DNA of 24,269 nt from Chara braunii (Eukaryota; Streptophyta; Charophyceae; Charales; Characeae). Shown here in pieces: positions 1 through 9,053 of this stretch. Both the position numbers and the translations under genes were made by a program. The notes beneath the pieces are model-generated. The model had not been told where the DNA came from. It saw nothing but the letters and a program-made list of their open reading frames with translations, and did no database searches. Numbering within the stretch: the first letter of the stretch is position 1; the number at the start of each line of letters is the position of its first letter. The stretch lies in the NCBI GenBank assembly GCA_003427395.1, contig BFEA01000285.1, forward strand, positions 550,569 through 574,837, given 5' to 3'.

Positions 1-250
1 GGTGTGGCCCCGGGGGGGGTCCGGGGTGGGGCATAAAACCCCATTTTTGGGGTTTAGCCCATGTGGTGCGCGCTTTCACTGCGCACCCCCCACTATTTTT
101 TATTTTATTTTTTGATTTTATTTTTTATTTTTTTGAATTTTTTTTTGCGGGGGGGTCTGGAGCCGGGGTTGGGGGTGCCCACCCCCGGAACCCCGGAACC
201 CCGCCGGGGCCCCGGGGCCGAGGCTCGACAACCCTGCCTGCAACCACCTC
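1..250. repeat. GC-rich low-complexity segment with G-runs
   Basis: The first 250 bases are built from runs of C and G (for example eight G at the left end, and repeated CCCCGGAA-type blocks near 182-205) separated by a T-rich stretch of about 60 bases (roughly 91-146). Short open frames that cross it are composed of Pro, Gly and Phe runs and look like chance products of composition. G-runs of three or more are frequent enough to allow G-quadruplex folding on either strand. I cannot assign it to a known element; it may be the edge of a GC-rich satellite or of an element cut off by the window start. Confidence 0.5.
65..87. repeat. Perfect 7-bp-stem hairpin
   Basis: GGTGCGC at 65-71 is the exact reverse complement of GCGCACC at 81-87, with a 9-base loop. 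It sits inside the GC-rich left end, just before the T-rich tract. It could be a structural end of an element or chance in GC-rich DNA. Confidence 0.45.
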
Positions 251-417
251 TTAATCTCGACTCATTTCCAACACGTCATTCGTGTGCAACGGTCAGACCA
301 CTCTACTATTGAAGACCACGGGATGGAAAAAGTGACAACAATGACGAGTTAGCTCAGACTAATGTCAACAACGAGGTCGTCGATGAACCGTGAGGTTGTC
401 CTATGAGTACAGCAGCA

Positions 418-447
418 AAGTGCGAACTAACTCGGAGTTGTGGAAAT
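418..447 (-). repeat. Inverted copy of the array-2 palindrome unit
   Basis: The reverse complement of this 30-base stretch matches 8427-8456 at 28 of 30 positions. It contains the near-palindrome core (CCGAGTTAGTTCGCAC on the minus strand) plus the flanking ATTTCCACAA. The match stops abruptly on both sides, so it is either a dispersed repeat unit or a very short terminal repeat pair around an 8-kb segment. No target-site duplication is visible next to the two copies. Confidence 0.7.
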
Positions 448-475
448 CCACAAACAGGAAGGCTCACATAGCAGG

Positions 476-1314
476 TCAAGGCGACTGGTGTCCATCCTCA
501 CAGTAAAGACAGTCGTAGATCTGTCCCCGCCTACCACCTACGAATTCCAATATTTGGACACCCGAACGATGATGCGAAACTTTTCGTAGAGTGTAGTCAT
601 TGCAATTGTCCTTGTGTTCCAACGTGAAGAATATCTCCTCACACAATCCGAAAAGGAAGTGAAGTTGGGCATGCACCAAACAGTCAACCCTTTGATTCAA
701 CTCTTTTGCGAGCGGAGGATCTATTTCGAATCGTTCACGGAAGCGCTTAAGAGCACTCGCGGACGCGGGCTCGCGAAAGTCTTCCCTTACAAGGAAGAAA
801 ACTCTCATTCGCTTACCACAAAGCTTGGCCGCTGTGAAAAGAGTCAGTACAGGGGTGCCACAGTTGAAAAGACGAACTCGACCATGGTAGTCTATGATCA
901 CAGGAAAACGCAACTGCAATACCATGTGCAAAGTTTACCATGCTGGTCGTCCATACAATCCCAGTCTTGTTCGAAGCGCAAGGATTCCCAGGAATCTACC
1001 ATATCCTCGACGTCTACCTTCTCCTCCTGACTGGATGGGACTTCCCAACTCAAGTAGAGGTGCCACATATTTGATCCTCTATCATGAACTATTGTAGTTT
1101 GCCCATCAACAACACGTGTTTCGGGTGCAATGTAACCTTCAAGACCGACCCCAGCTTGATATGCAGATAATAGCTGTCAAGAGTGAGCGTTCCTCATGCC
1201 CAAATGCATTTGTTCATGATGATAAGAACAGTGTCCACATTGTCGATCGAAAAGGAATACTCGCTCGTGTACGACGAGGTTTCGTAGGGCATTGTCTCGT
1301 ATACAACGTCTCAT
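476..1314 (-). pseudogene. Decayed Cys-rich coding frame, function unknown
   Basis: On the minus strand, one frame runs from just inside a stop at 1315-1317 to a TGA at 898-900, interrupted only by a TGA at 1177-1179. It has protein-like composition, with a Cys/His cluster near its start (QCGHCSYHHEQ) and another near its end (CTWYCSC). The frame then appears to step by one base into a second open stretch, 931-476 (about 150 codons), which ends with YDCLYCEDGH before a TGA. The step direction is the one a one-base deletion would produce. The paired Cys motifs suggest zinc binding, but I do not recognise the family. It lies about 100 bases downstream of the transposase-like gene on the same strand, so it may be a second gene of that element. 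Confidence is moderate that it is coding-derived and low for any role. Confidence 0.4.
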
Positions 1315-1415
1315 TCATCCTGCGGGACAAGAAATCATAATTAGTTCGCAGTTCACATCTCGTCATTATCTTTGCGGAGTTCGTAGCTACCAAAATCGAA
1401 TCAGTTTGCATTTAA

Positions 1416-4400
1416 CTAAACGGGTACGTCGGACGGGCCGGAAAGACAGTCATCCCCCAAGGCCACAAGCGCTTTCTCGCAAACGGATGTCGGTATTGTA
1501 AGGCCTATCACGAATTTGCTCTCATCCTTCCCTTTGCAAAAAGGTCTTCTCCAGGAATAAGCCACGGTTTCGGCGCGTTGCCATTGTTCCTCGTCCGAAG
1601 TGGAAAGTTTCCACCTTTTCGTCAAAGCGCCGGAGTACCTTTCGCGAAGATCGGAGGAGTGACCTGTAGGCACCCACCACTGTATGCATAAACAATCGAA
1701 ATTATGCGAAGAACGGTCGTCCACAACCTCAGACTGTGCTCTGCCGGCCCAGAACGGGACACCTTGAGACAGTTCCTCATCAGGCGGCCTAACAATCAGA
1801 AAATCACCTTTGTTTATGTGGCGCCGAAGGTCGAAGTCCACTTTTGGATGGTCCGCCCTCGGTCCTACATATATTAGGGAAGCATCTTGCGAAGGAGGGT
1901 CAGTTTTTTGAACTTCCTCCACAGTTTCGACTGATTGTGGCCAGAAGGTGTGAGGGTAGATCTCGGGCTCGTCCGCCCCGAGGACATCCTCTTCCTCACC
2001 CTGTTCCATTTCTTCTTTTGCCTTTGGATCATATCGTCCGCCTCGACGAAGATGGCTTTCCAGTAAGACAAAGCATCCTCCCGCTTGTCGACCTCCTCCT
2101 TCCTATATGTCTGCCACATGTGTCTATGCTGTTCGAGGACGTCCATAAATTTTTGGACACTGTCACAAGCCATCCGAAAATCCTCTTTAACGACACGGGG
2201 AATAACACATGGTTGTGGAAGGGAGGTAGGGCCTGTATACTGCCCATCGACAACCGGGAACCAGTGAACTGGTCTGCCTTCCGGCATCCATTCCGCATCG
2301 GTACAGTACTTCTTGTACACCATGATGGGACTGTCGTCACACATGAAGAATTTGAAGAGGTGCGGTTTCGACACGCTGACGATGTTTCTGTCGACGTATC
2401 GATCCACTACTTCGCGCCAATTGGCAATGTGATCGAGCTCAATGCACTTCGGCGGTATCTTGTGCGACGACTCGATAAGCGAGAACGACTGCTTCATGGT
2501 GTAAGCATCGTTGTCCTTCAGTTTTTTCGAGAAAACACTAAAAGTCGCGTCTATGTCGGTATGCGTGTGGCCAACGAGCATGAACCCCACTTTGACATCT
2601 TTGAAAATCCCGAATTTCACCAGAAGAGAGGCCAAACACATAAGGTATTGGTTTTTGTTTTCCCTCCAGCAATTGTCCGCCTGGATTCGGAGGTGGCGTG
2701 GCCATTTCTGTCCCAACGCCTGCAACTCACATAGAGTCCGCATAACGCACGTCATGGTGTCGTCGGAACTGTGCGCATAGAAAGACAAATACGTGTAAAC
2801 GTAAATGGACGGTTTCTTGTCGTGAGCTACGACCGCGGTCAGGTTCGTTTTCATCATCATGTCGTGTCGATGATCCTTGGAGTAATTATACATGCCGATG
2901 TGAGGAATGGTTGTCTTTTTATGATCCATTCCATCCACTATAAGACAGAGGTATTCCGCGGGGTTCAAAATGGAACGAAGTTTCCAGTCAGCGTAATCCG
3001 CACGGTGAGTGACCTGATCTAGTTGGTGTTTGCGGTGCTTTTCATCGAAATCCCTACGGTCACGAAGGAGAAAGACGTTATCTCTGGCCTGTCTAAGGCG
3101 GACGCACTCGCCACACTTTGTCAACGAGTTGGACTTGGCAAGGTCCTCCATATGGAGTAGAAGACTTGCTCCGAAACGACAGTCTGACCTGCCGCTTCCA
3201 AGTCCACCTTGATGGACTCGTATACAAGGAGCTTCGTGAAATAAGCAGGGAGCCTAACTTTAGGTCTCTGTGAGGTCCCCCTCACAACCATTTCGTTAGG
3301 CATAGCATCTCCATGTTCTTCCACGAACCTTGTCACACGAGCCAGCATGCTCACACACTCCGGTCTCGGGTTCAACAATCCCCATCGACCATGCCGTCCA
3401 CGGATGATCCCGTCTGACTTGCACTTGCTATAACGATGAAATGTGTTTCGACATATCCCTATTATTTTGCACCAACCAACGATGCACACACGGCGTTTGC
3501 ACTGCACTGGTTGGACTCTTTCCAGACCACCGTTGAGGATAGTGAAATTGTCAAGGGTTTGCATCCACCACTCGATCCTCCTTTCGAGGGGCATTTCATA
3601 ATAGGCTTCGCGCACCGGTTTGAAATCGTCAATGGTCAAGACCCGAAGACACTTGTTCTTACAACATTTGTGCGTCGGGACGAGCGCAATGTTAGTTTCA
3701 TTCAATCGACTTTGGGCCCTCTTCGAATGTTCTGACCTTCTAACCGGCCTAATTTTTCGATTATATCTTCTCCTTTCTCCAGGTAGGGGATGAGACAAAA
3801 CCTGAAGGACTGCTTCGGGAGTTCCAGGATGATTTTTGGTCGGGGACCTATGCGCTGCACCTAGGAATTTCGATATGTCCGTGGGAGCGATTCGCGGCAA
3901 ATCGGATTGGGAGGATTCCGATGAATTGTAGAAATCTTTGTCCACAAAACCAGTCTGCCAATTTTTCATTGCACCCTTGGCTGTCATCGACGGAGAGCCA
4001 GTTTTTCCGGCTTCACATGCAATTCTCTTACCTATCTCGACACTTTCACACGCACGTTCCGTTGCTTGTTCCCTATCAGACCCGTTTCTACCAAATGCAC
4101 CGCACTGTTCCCGATCAAATCCGTTTCTATCGGGCGTACCTCAGAAGTTTGTATCCACCAGCGACCGACTGTAATCAAATGCTAGGGGTTGGGTAACTTT
4201 AATGCTTTCAGACAGTCTACCCGTTGTCCGCACGAGATCTGATCCAGTCGTTTCGGACACCCCACAGAAATCTGTGTCCACGAACATCCATCCACCGGGA
4301 AACGTCTCGACATCCCGAATACCCTCACTATCGGGGATTAGCGATGTAGATACGCGCTGACCGTCGGGAACGTCAGTTAAGCGAACAAAACGACGCTGAG

Positions 4401-4626
4401 CGGACGTCGTAGACAAGCCTGAATGGTTCGTCGGGGTCAACATCGAGAACTCCCTTTTCAAACTGCAATGCTGATTAGAGGAAGCTTCCAGGCTGTTGTC
4501 ACAAGAACTACGTTCTCGAACATCGTCTTCTCCGTGTTGTCGTGACGGTGGCGGTGGCGTGACAAAGTCGACGGATTGGACACCCATTTGAAGAGACGAT
4601 TCACACAAAAACTGTACAACAAGAAA
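1416..4626 (-). pseudogene. Decayed DUF7869-type transposase-like gene
   Basis: A minus-strand coding track of about 1,060 codons in three frames. Frame one is open from 4626 to 3121 except for a single TGA at 4141-4143: the text on both sides is continuous and includes an internal repeat (DRNGFDREQ, GRNGSDREQ). It carries Cys clusters (CCKNKC; VCIVGWCKIIGIC) and a conserved-looking tract ending in FYSIW. Near 3145 the frame steps by one base into LTKCGECVRLR and the catalytic-like core. Near 1995-2010, in an A-rich stretch, it steps again into a C-terminal segment (PFWAGR, IQWWVP, YSWRRPF) that ends with TAA at 1416-1418. Both steps fit single-base deletions. Core motifs match the DUF7869 family as I know it, which is common in repeats of algae, mosses, oomycetes and some animals and looks like an RNase-H-fold transposase/integrase. 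The true start is uncertain: the frame opens after a TGA at 4627-4629 with no early ATG, so the first exon may lie upstream. Family assignment is from memory of motifs. Confidence 0.72.
2549..2935 (-). other. DUF7869 core motifs of the transposase-like gene
   Basis: Three acidic motifs lie in the expected order: LIVDGMDHKK (first Asp codon 2933-2935), RIQADNCWRENKN (Asp codon 2675-2677) and VGHTHTDIDATFS (last Asp codon 2549-2551). The spacing is about 86 and 40 residues. The pattern of an early Asp, a central D-N-x-x-x-E-N and a final H-x-H-x-D-x-D is what I associate with DUF7869 proteins. All acidic residues are kept even though the gene is broken elsewhere, so inactivation looks recent relative to the divergence of the family. 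Metal-dependent catalysis is inferred from the pattern and not shown. Confidence 0.65.
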
Positions 4627-4665
4627 ATCACGTCAACGTAAGACGAGGTCAGGGAAATAAACAAG

Positions 4666-4684
4666 AGGGAGTAAACTCGCATTT
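4666..4684. repeat. Palindrome-family copy, degenerate
   Basis: GAGTAAACTCGCATTT resembles the right half and centre of the recurring near-palindrome. It lies just upstream of the 119-bp array and next to the 5' end of the transposase-like gene. Confidence 0.5.
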
Positions 4685-4820
4685 CTAATATTTATCACAA
4701 AACAGTGGAACAACAACATTTGAATCCATATCGTTTTGTCGGACCTTGATTTGAAGCTCAAGTGGTATCTCAAGTCCGACTCCTCTCCCACTCGTTCAGT
4801 GTGCAAATGGTTTGGATATG

Positions 4821-4840
4821 TCCGAGTAAACTCGCACTTT
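4821..4840. repeat. Palindrome-family copy
   Basis: TCCGAGTAAACTCGCACTTT is a close match to the recurring motif. It precedes the 119-bp array by about 10 bases and may be the last recognisable part of an older, more diverged unit. Confidence 0.6.
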
Positions 4841-4850
4841 TTCAGGCGAG

Positions 4851-5474
4851 AGTACAAATGCGAGATGATTCGGACTTATTCATCGTACAGTAAGAAATTA
4901 AGTTCCTGGTTGGAACAAGAGCGAATACATTCGCACTTGAAACGGGCATTTCGATTATGAAATTGAGGGTACAAGTGCGAGTCAATTCGGTCTTATCCAC
5001 TAAACAACAAGAAATTTTGGGGCGTGGTTAGTTTAAGTGCCAATAAATTCGCACTTCAAACGAGCATTTAAATTACGCTGTGCAATAAGAAATTACCTTC
5101 GTGGTTGGTTCAGTGGCGAGTTAACTCGCAAATAGAAAATGACTTCATTCTTTTGGGCCGAGAAGAGACACGACTTTACTGCTCGAGTGCTTTGATTTCG
5201 AGACTGTGGGTACAAGTGCGAGTTAATTCTGACTTATCGACTAAAGAGTAACAAACTTAGGGGGATGGTTGGTTGAAGAGCGAATAAATTCGCAATTGCA
5301 AACGGGCATTTCCATTACGAAACTGGGGGTACAAGTGCGAGTTAATTCTGACGTACCGACTAAATAGTAACAAACTAAGGGGGCTGGTTGGTTCAAGAGC
5401 GAATAAATTCGCATTTGCAAACGAGAATTTTCATTACGAAACTGCGGGTACAAGTGCAAGTTGTTTCCCGCTTG
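4851..5474 (+). repeat. Tandem array, five units of about 119 bp, with two palindromes per unit
   Basis: Equivalent points of successive units fall at 4858, 4975, about 5095, 5216, 5335 and 5454 (start of a partial unit). The last two spacings are exactly 119. Each well-preserved unit opens with GTACAAGTGCGAGTTAATTC followed by GACTTA, then a GGTTGGTT block, then GCGAATAAATTCGC and an AAACGGGCATTT block. The second palindrome is perfect (6-bp arms, 2-base centre) at 4921-4934, 5280-5293 and 5399-5412. The array lies upstream of the minus-strand transposase-like gene, where it could act as a promoter, a binding array or a subterminal repeat. The newest units (5208-5447) are the most alike, as expected for unequal crossing-over. 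Confidence 0.8.
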
Positions 5475-5514
5475 TTCTGCGTGTAGTACGAGCCACAAAT
5501 TGTCGCAAGAGAGA

Positions 5515-7130
5515 AATGGGGAAAGATGGCGTACTATTCTTTAAGATGGAGAAAGATTGCGAAGCGATGGGCAGACGGCGCACCGATGAAAATAGATGGC
5601 GAGAGATGGCGCACCGATTGAGAGAAATGGCGCACCGATTGAGGGAGATGGCGCACCAAGAGAGATGGATGGAGTTACAGTCTTCCCCCAAATACAACGT
5701 CCGGTCATTACAGCTGAATTCGGGGCTTCTTTCAATCTAAAAACAACTATAATGCACGTGCGCTGTATATTCTGGGGAAGAAGGTAGATGGCGCAGAAAG
5801 GGAAAGAGATCGGGAACTGATTGAGAGATATGTCGCAGCGAGGGAGAGAGATTGCGCACTAATGGAGAAACATGGCGTAGCAATGGAGATAGCAGGCGCA
5901 GCTATGGTTAGCGATAGCACAACAATGAAGAAAGATAGCGCACCGAAGGAGAGAGAAGGACATAGATGGCGCGACGATGGAGATAGATTGAGGAATATAG
6001 CGCAACGATGACGATAGATGACGAAAGGTCGGGAGATGAAGAAAGGTAGGGAGAGATCGCGCACCGGTAGAGAGAGATGGAGAGAGGACGCGCAACAATG
6101 GTTAGCGATGCCGCATCGATGGAGAGAGAAGGCACAACGATGGTTAGCGATAACTCATCGATGGAGATAGATGGGGCGCCGATGGAGACAGTTGGCGCAG
6201 CGATGACAAAGATTAGTTATTGCACAACATCAGTTCCATTATCAAAGTGACATTCATAGCGTTGAACCTTCGTTAAGCATACCTGTCACTTGTTTCGTGC
6301 GATTCCACAGTGATGGGCGGCTGCACCGATGACGGCCTGAAACAACAATACAATGGCGATGGCGGGATCGCGCAGGAGTGATGGAGAGCCTCTGGCGCAG
6401 GGATGGAGGTTGCTCGGTGGTCGAGAGAGATCGCGCAGTGATGGAGTGAGATGGAGAGTGATCACTCAGCGATGGAGGGAGATCGTGTGGCAATGGAGAG
6501 AGATCGCGCAGGAGCGATGAAGAGAAATCACGCAGCGATGGAGAAGAGATCGCGAAGGCACCAAGGTGGCCAACAAATCAGCGATAGCGATGGCCAGCGC
6601 TGCTATGGGATAACACCGGCCAGGGCTTCGATAGCGATGGCCAGCGCTGCAGTGGAGAGCGATGGCGCACCGACGGAGAGAGATGGCGTGAGGATGAGAA
6701 AGATGGTGCAGCGATGGAACGCGTTACAATGGCCAGCGCTGCGATGGCAGCGATAGCGATGGCCAGCGCTGCGATGGGAGCGATGCCGATTGTCAGAGTT
6801 GCGATGGTCAGGCGAGCGAGACGGCTGCGATGGGGGATGGCCAACACTCCGGTGAGAGCGATGGCGCACCGATGGAGAGAGATGGAGTACCGATGAGAAA
6901 GATGGCGTAGCGATGGAATGCGTTACAATGGCCAGCGCTGCGATGGCAATGATAACGATGACCAGCGCTGCGATGGGAGCGATGACGATTGTCGGCGCTG
7001 CGATGGTCAGGCGAGCGCGATATAGCTTTGCGTCGCGATGGCGATGGTGCATGGCGAGCGTTGGCAATAGCGATGAGCTAAGCGCATCGATGGCGATGGT
7101 GCATGGCTAAGCGCATCGATATCCAACGTT
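5515..7130 (+). repeat. Purine-rich minisatellite (GATGGCGCACCGATGGAGAGA-like)
   Basis: About 1.6 kb is made of irregular repeats built from GATGG, GCGCA and GAGAGA words, with an approximate unit of 20-24 bases at the left end (for example 5590-5665). From about 6590 a variant with GGCCAGCGCTGCGATGG dominates. The several 60-150-codon open frames through it on both strands have repetitive Met-Glu-Arg or Ser-Leu-His composition in several frames at once, so I treat them as artefacts of a stop-poor repeat. The strand is strongly purine-biased in the left half, which may favour triplex or slipped structures. Confidence 0.8.
6655..7017 (+). repeat. 199-bp tandem duplication inside the minisatellite
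   Basis: 6655-6818 and 6854-7017 match closely at a constant offset of 199 bases. Both copies contain GAGAGCGATGGCGCACCGA, then GATGGAA(C/T)GCGTTACAAT, then GGCCAGCGCTGCGATGG and GGTCAGGCGAGCG. This is a higher-order repeat on top of the short unit, as seen in evolving satellites. Confidence 0.75.
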
Positions 7131-7149
7131 GTTAACATTTGCAAAATGT

Positions 7150-7345
7150 CTGAATGACAGCGACACTGGAACTTATAGATTTTCGGTGTTTTTGACCTCG
7201 TCGCACAACGAATCACCGCGCGGCGAGAAATAAACCGTCGCCTGGCCTCAACGCGCAACGAACCGCCTCGGCGCACAACGAATCGTCGCGCCTTATAGAT
7301 TCTTGCGCTTGACCTCGTGCGTCGGATCATGCCGATCGACGGTCC
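7150..7345 (+). repeat. Short imperfect repeats (CGCACAACGAATC; CTTATAGATT)
   Basis: The block CGCRCAACGAA occurs near 7203, 7251 and 7271, and the pair CTTATAGATT plus TTGACCTCGT occurs near 7171-7201 and 7292-7318. This is a degenerate duplication of about 115-120 bases. I see no coding potential here. Confidence 0.5.
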
Positions 7346-7612
7346 AGATTACAACTGCGAAAATGACCTTGCCTGCCCCTTGTTTTCTGGAACTGTCACA
7401 TCATTGCACGCCGGAGTTGACGGAGATTTTGGGGCCACTGGCATGTCAGTGGCTCCGTTCATCTGCGCCGTTGGAAATTGTTGATCGACGGCTGACAATT
7501 TCTGGTACCTCTTACCCGTTTATAGGCCCTGTCGTTTTATGGGCCCAGGCGTGCGATATGCGAATCGATACGGCCCCACCTTGATCCCGACGCGAGTTCT
7601 GCTGCAGGAAAG

Positions 7613-7620
7613 TATAAAAG
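7613..7620 (+). promoter_or_regulatory. Candidate TATA box
   Basis: TATAAAAG at 7613-7620 matches the plant TATA consensus and is followed by a pyrimidine-rich stretch where transcription could start near 7645-7655. The nearest plus-strand gene is the ParB-methyltransferase-like one at 9147, so a leader of about 1.5 kb with an intron would be needed. A promoter of a repeat unit or a chance match is also possible. Confidence 0.35.
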
Positions 7621-7687
7621 GCATTGCAGCCCTTGCGTTATCCCTTTTGTTGTCTCTCCACAGGTCAAGTCGCGCTATCGCTTCCAT

Positions 7688-8165
7688 GCACGTTCTAATA
7701 TTTTGTCTTCAGCCCCCACCTCCTTCCGCCATAGCCAGTTCGCTCTTCGCTCTTCGCTCCGTCCGCAGTTGCCACATTGTGTTCGGTTCGCTCTCCGTAG
7801 CTCGCTCTTCGTGGCTAGATTTCCATTCGCCATAGCCGGTTTGCTCTTCCTAGCTCGATATCCCTCCACCATAGCTGGTTCGGTGGTCGCACATACATAT
7901 CCGTTCGACGTTGGTCGCTCGCTCAACGCACGACGAAGGTAAGATTCTGTAGCTTGAGTTGTCATGTTCTGTGTCCGATGTCCGAACAGATTCCCAGATG
8001 CCCCGGCTCTACCTTCAGGATATAACGCCGCAGTTGCCGCATGTTGAACCCCGAATCAATTCCCGGTTTTGTTGTTTCGCCAACGGACGTGTTCTGATGT
8101 CTTTTCTGCACCCTCCACCTTCGTCCGCCATAGCCGATCCGCGTTTTTCAGCTCGATGACCTTTC
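7688..8165 (+). repeat. Leader-like region with repeats and a strong 5' splice-site sequence
   Basis: A block of about 45 bases ending in CCGCCATAGCC occurs at 7688-7735 and again at 8088-8134. The CGCCATAGCC word followed by GTTCGCTCTTC-like text occurs three or four times between 7727 and 7870. A second short repeat (GAACCCCGAATCAATT) occurs near 8044, 8202 and 8235. At 7936-7943 the sequence AAG|GTAAG is an almost ideal plant 5' splice site, with GT at 7939-7940. I cannot fix the matching 3' site: several CAG-ended pyrimidine tracts occur between 7990 and 8830. No convincing protein is encoded. Confidence 0.4.
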
Positions 8166-8292
8166 GCCATATCCATGATAACGTTTGTATAAAGCAGCTC
8201 GGTGAACCCCGATTCAATACCTAGTTTCTACACTGAACACCGAATCAATTTTCGATTTTCGCTCACATCTCCCTTATGACGCCGCCGACCTG

Positions 8293-8346
<54 letters not shown>

Positions 8347-8363
8347 ATAATATTATATATATT
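8293..8363. repeat. AT dinucleotide microsatellite
   Basis: About 70 bases of nearly uninterrupted TA/AT, with a few T insertions. It abuts the left edge of the second palindrome array. Confidence 0.95.
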
Positions 8364-8365
8364 GA

Positions 8366-9053
8366 TTGCGAGTCAATTCGCAGTTTTCCCAAGGCTAGAC
8401 ACCTATTTCATTAAGGTCAGTTCTTTATTTCCACAACTGCGAGTCAGTTCGCACTTGTAGACACCCATGTCGTGCGTTTTTCAGGTTTTCAGTTACACAA
8501 CTCCGAGTTAGTTCGCACTTTCCCCAAGATAAGCCGCCTTTTCTTAAACGTGACTTTCAAGTTTCCAGTACTGCGGGTTGCAATTGTTGTCTTGTCTCCA
8601 GAACTGCGAGTTAGTTCGCACTTGTCGATACCCTTCGCACTTCTCGATAAACCACATCTTACTCGTTTCGAGGGCAGCGAGTCGGGTCGCAATCTTTCCG
8701 AAGAGTTTTTGTCTTCCCTTTGAACTAACTCTGTCAGAGGAGTCTTGTATTTCCTCCACTGTACCCAATTGTTTGGACTTTGTTTGCATTTCAAACACCG
8801 ATCTCATTCGTCGGTTTCCTTCTTCCCAGAACTGCACGTCGGTCCCCCGTTGTTCAAACCCCTTGTCGACTTCATTCCCAAAACTTCGAGTTAGTTCGCA
8901 CTTTCCTGAAGATAAATCACCTCTTCCTCGATTCTAGGACTGCTGCCTTTCCTCTCCTTTACCCAATTGTTGTGACTTCGTGTGCATTTCGCACACCCAT
9001 CTCTTACATCCTTTTCGTCCTCCATTTCGTCAAGTCCGAGTTAGTTCACACTT
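8366..9053 (+). repeat. Second palindrome array, about six spaced copies, upstream of the ParB-like gene
   Basis: Clear copies lie at 8367-8385, 8438-8456, 8502-8520, 8604-8623, 8885-8903 and 9034-9053, with degenerate ones near 8570 and 8676. The common form is ACTCCGAGTTAGTTCGCACT, usually preceded by a pyrimidine tract and CCAGAA or CCACAA and followed by TTCC and AAGATAA-like text. Spacing is irregular (64 to about 280 bases), unlike the regular 119-bp array, and this version has a TTAGTT centre where the first array has TTAATT or AATAAATT. The last copy ends 93 bases before the first ATG of the ParB-methyltransferase-like gene. Confidence 0.75.

Noticed and set aside
61-312. Two overlapping plus-strand open frames
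   Set aside because: They are translations of T-runs and G-runs in low-complexity DNA and occur in two frames at once.
1844-2734. A 296-codon plus-strand open frame
   Set aside because: It is the antisense of the DUF7869 core. The minus strand carries the recognisable motifs, so this is a shadow frame.
4851-5474. A CRISPR-like array
   Set aside because: The spacers between palindromes are themselves repeated and the context is eukaryotic; this is a tandem satellite, not repeats with unique spacers.
5747-7110. Many open frames of 60-150 codons on both strands
   Set aside because: They come from a stop-poor minisatellite; several frames are open at the same place and the products are simple repeats.
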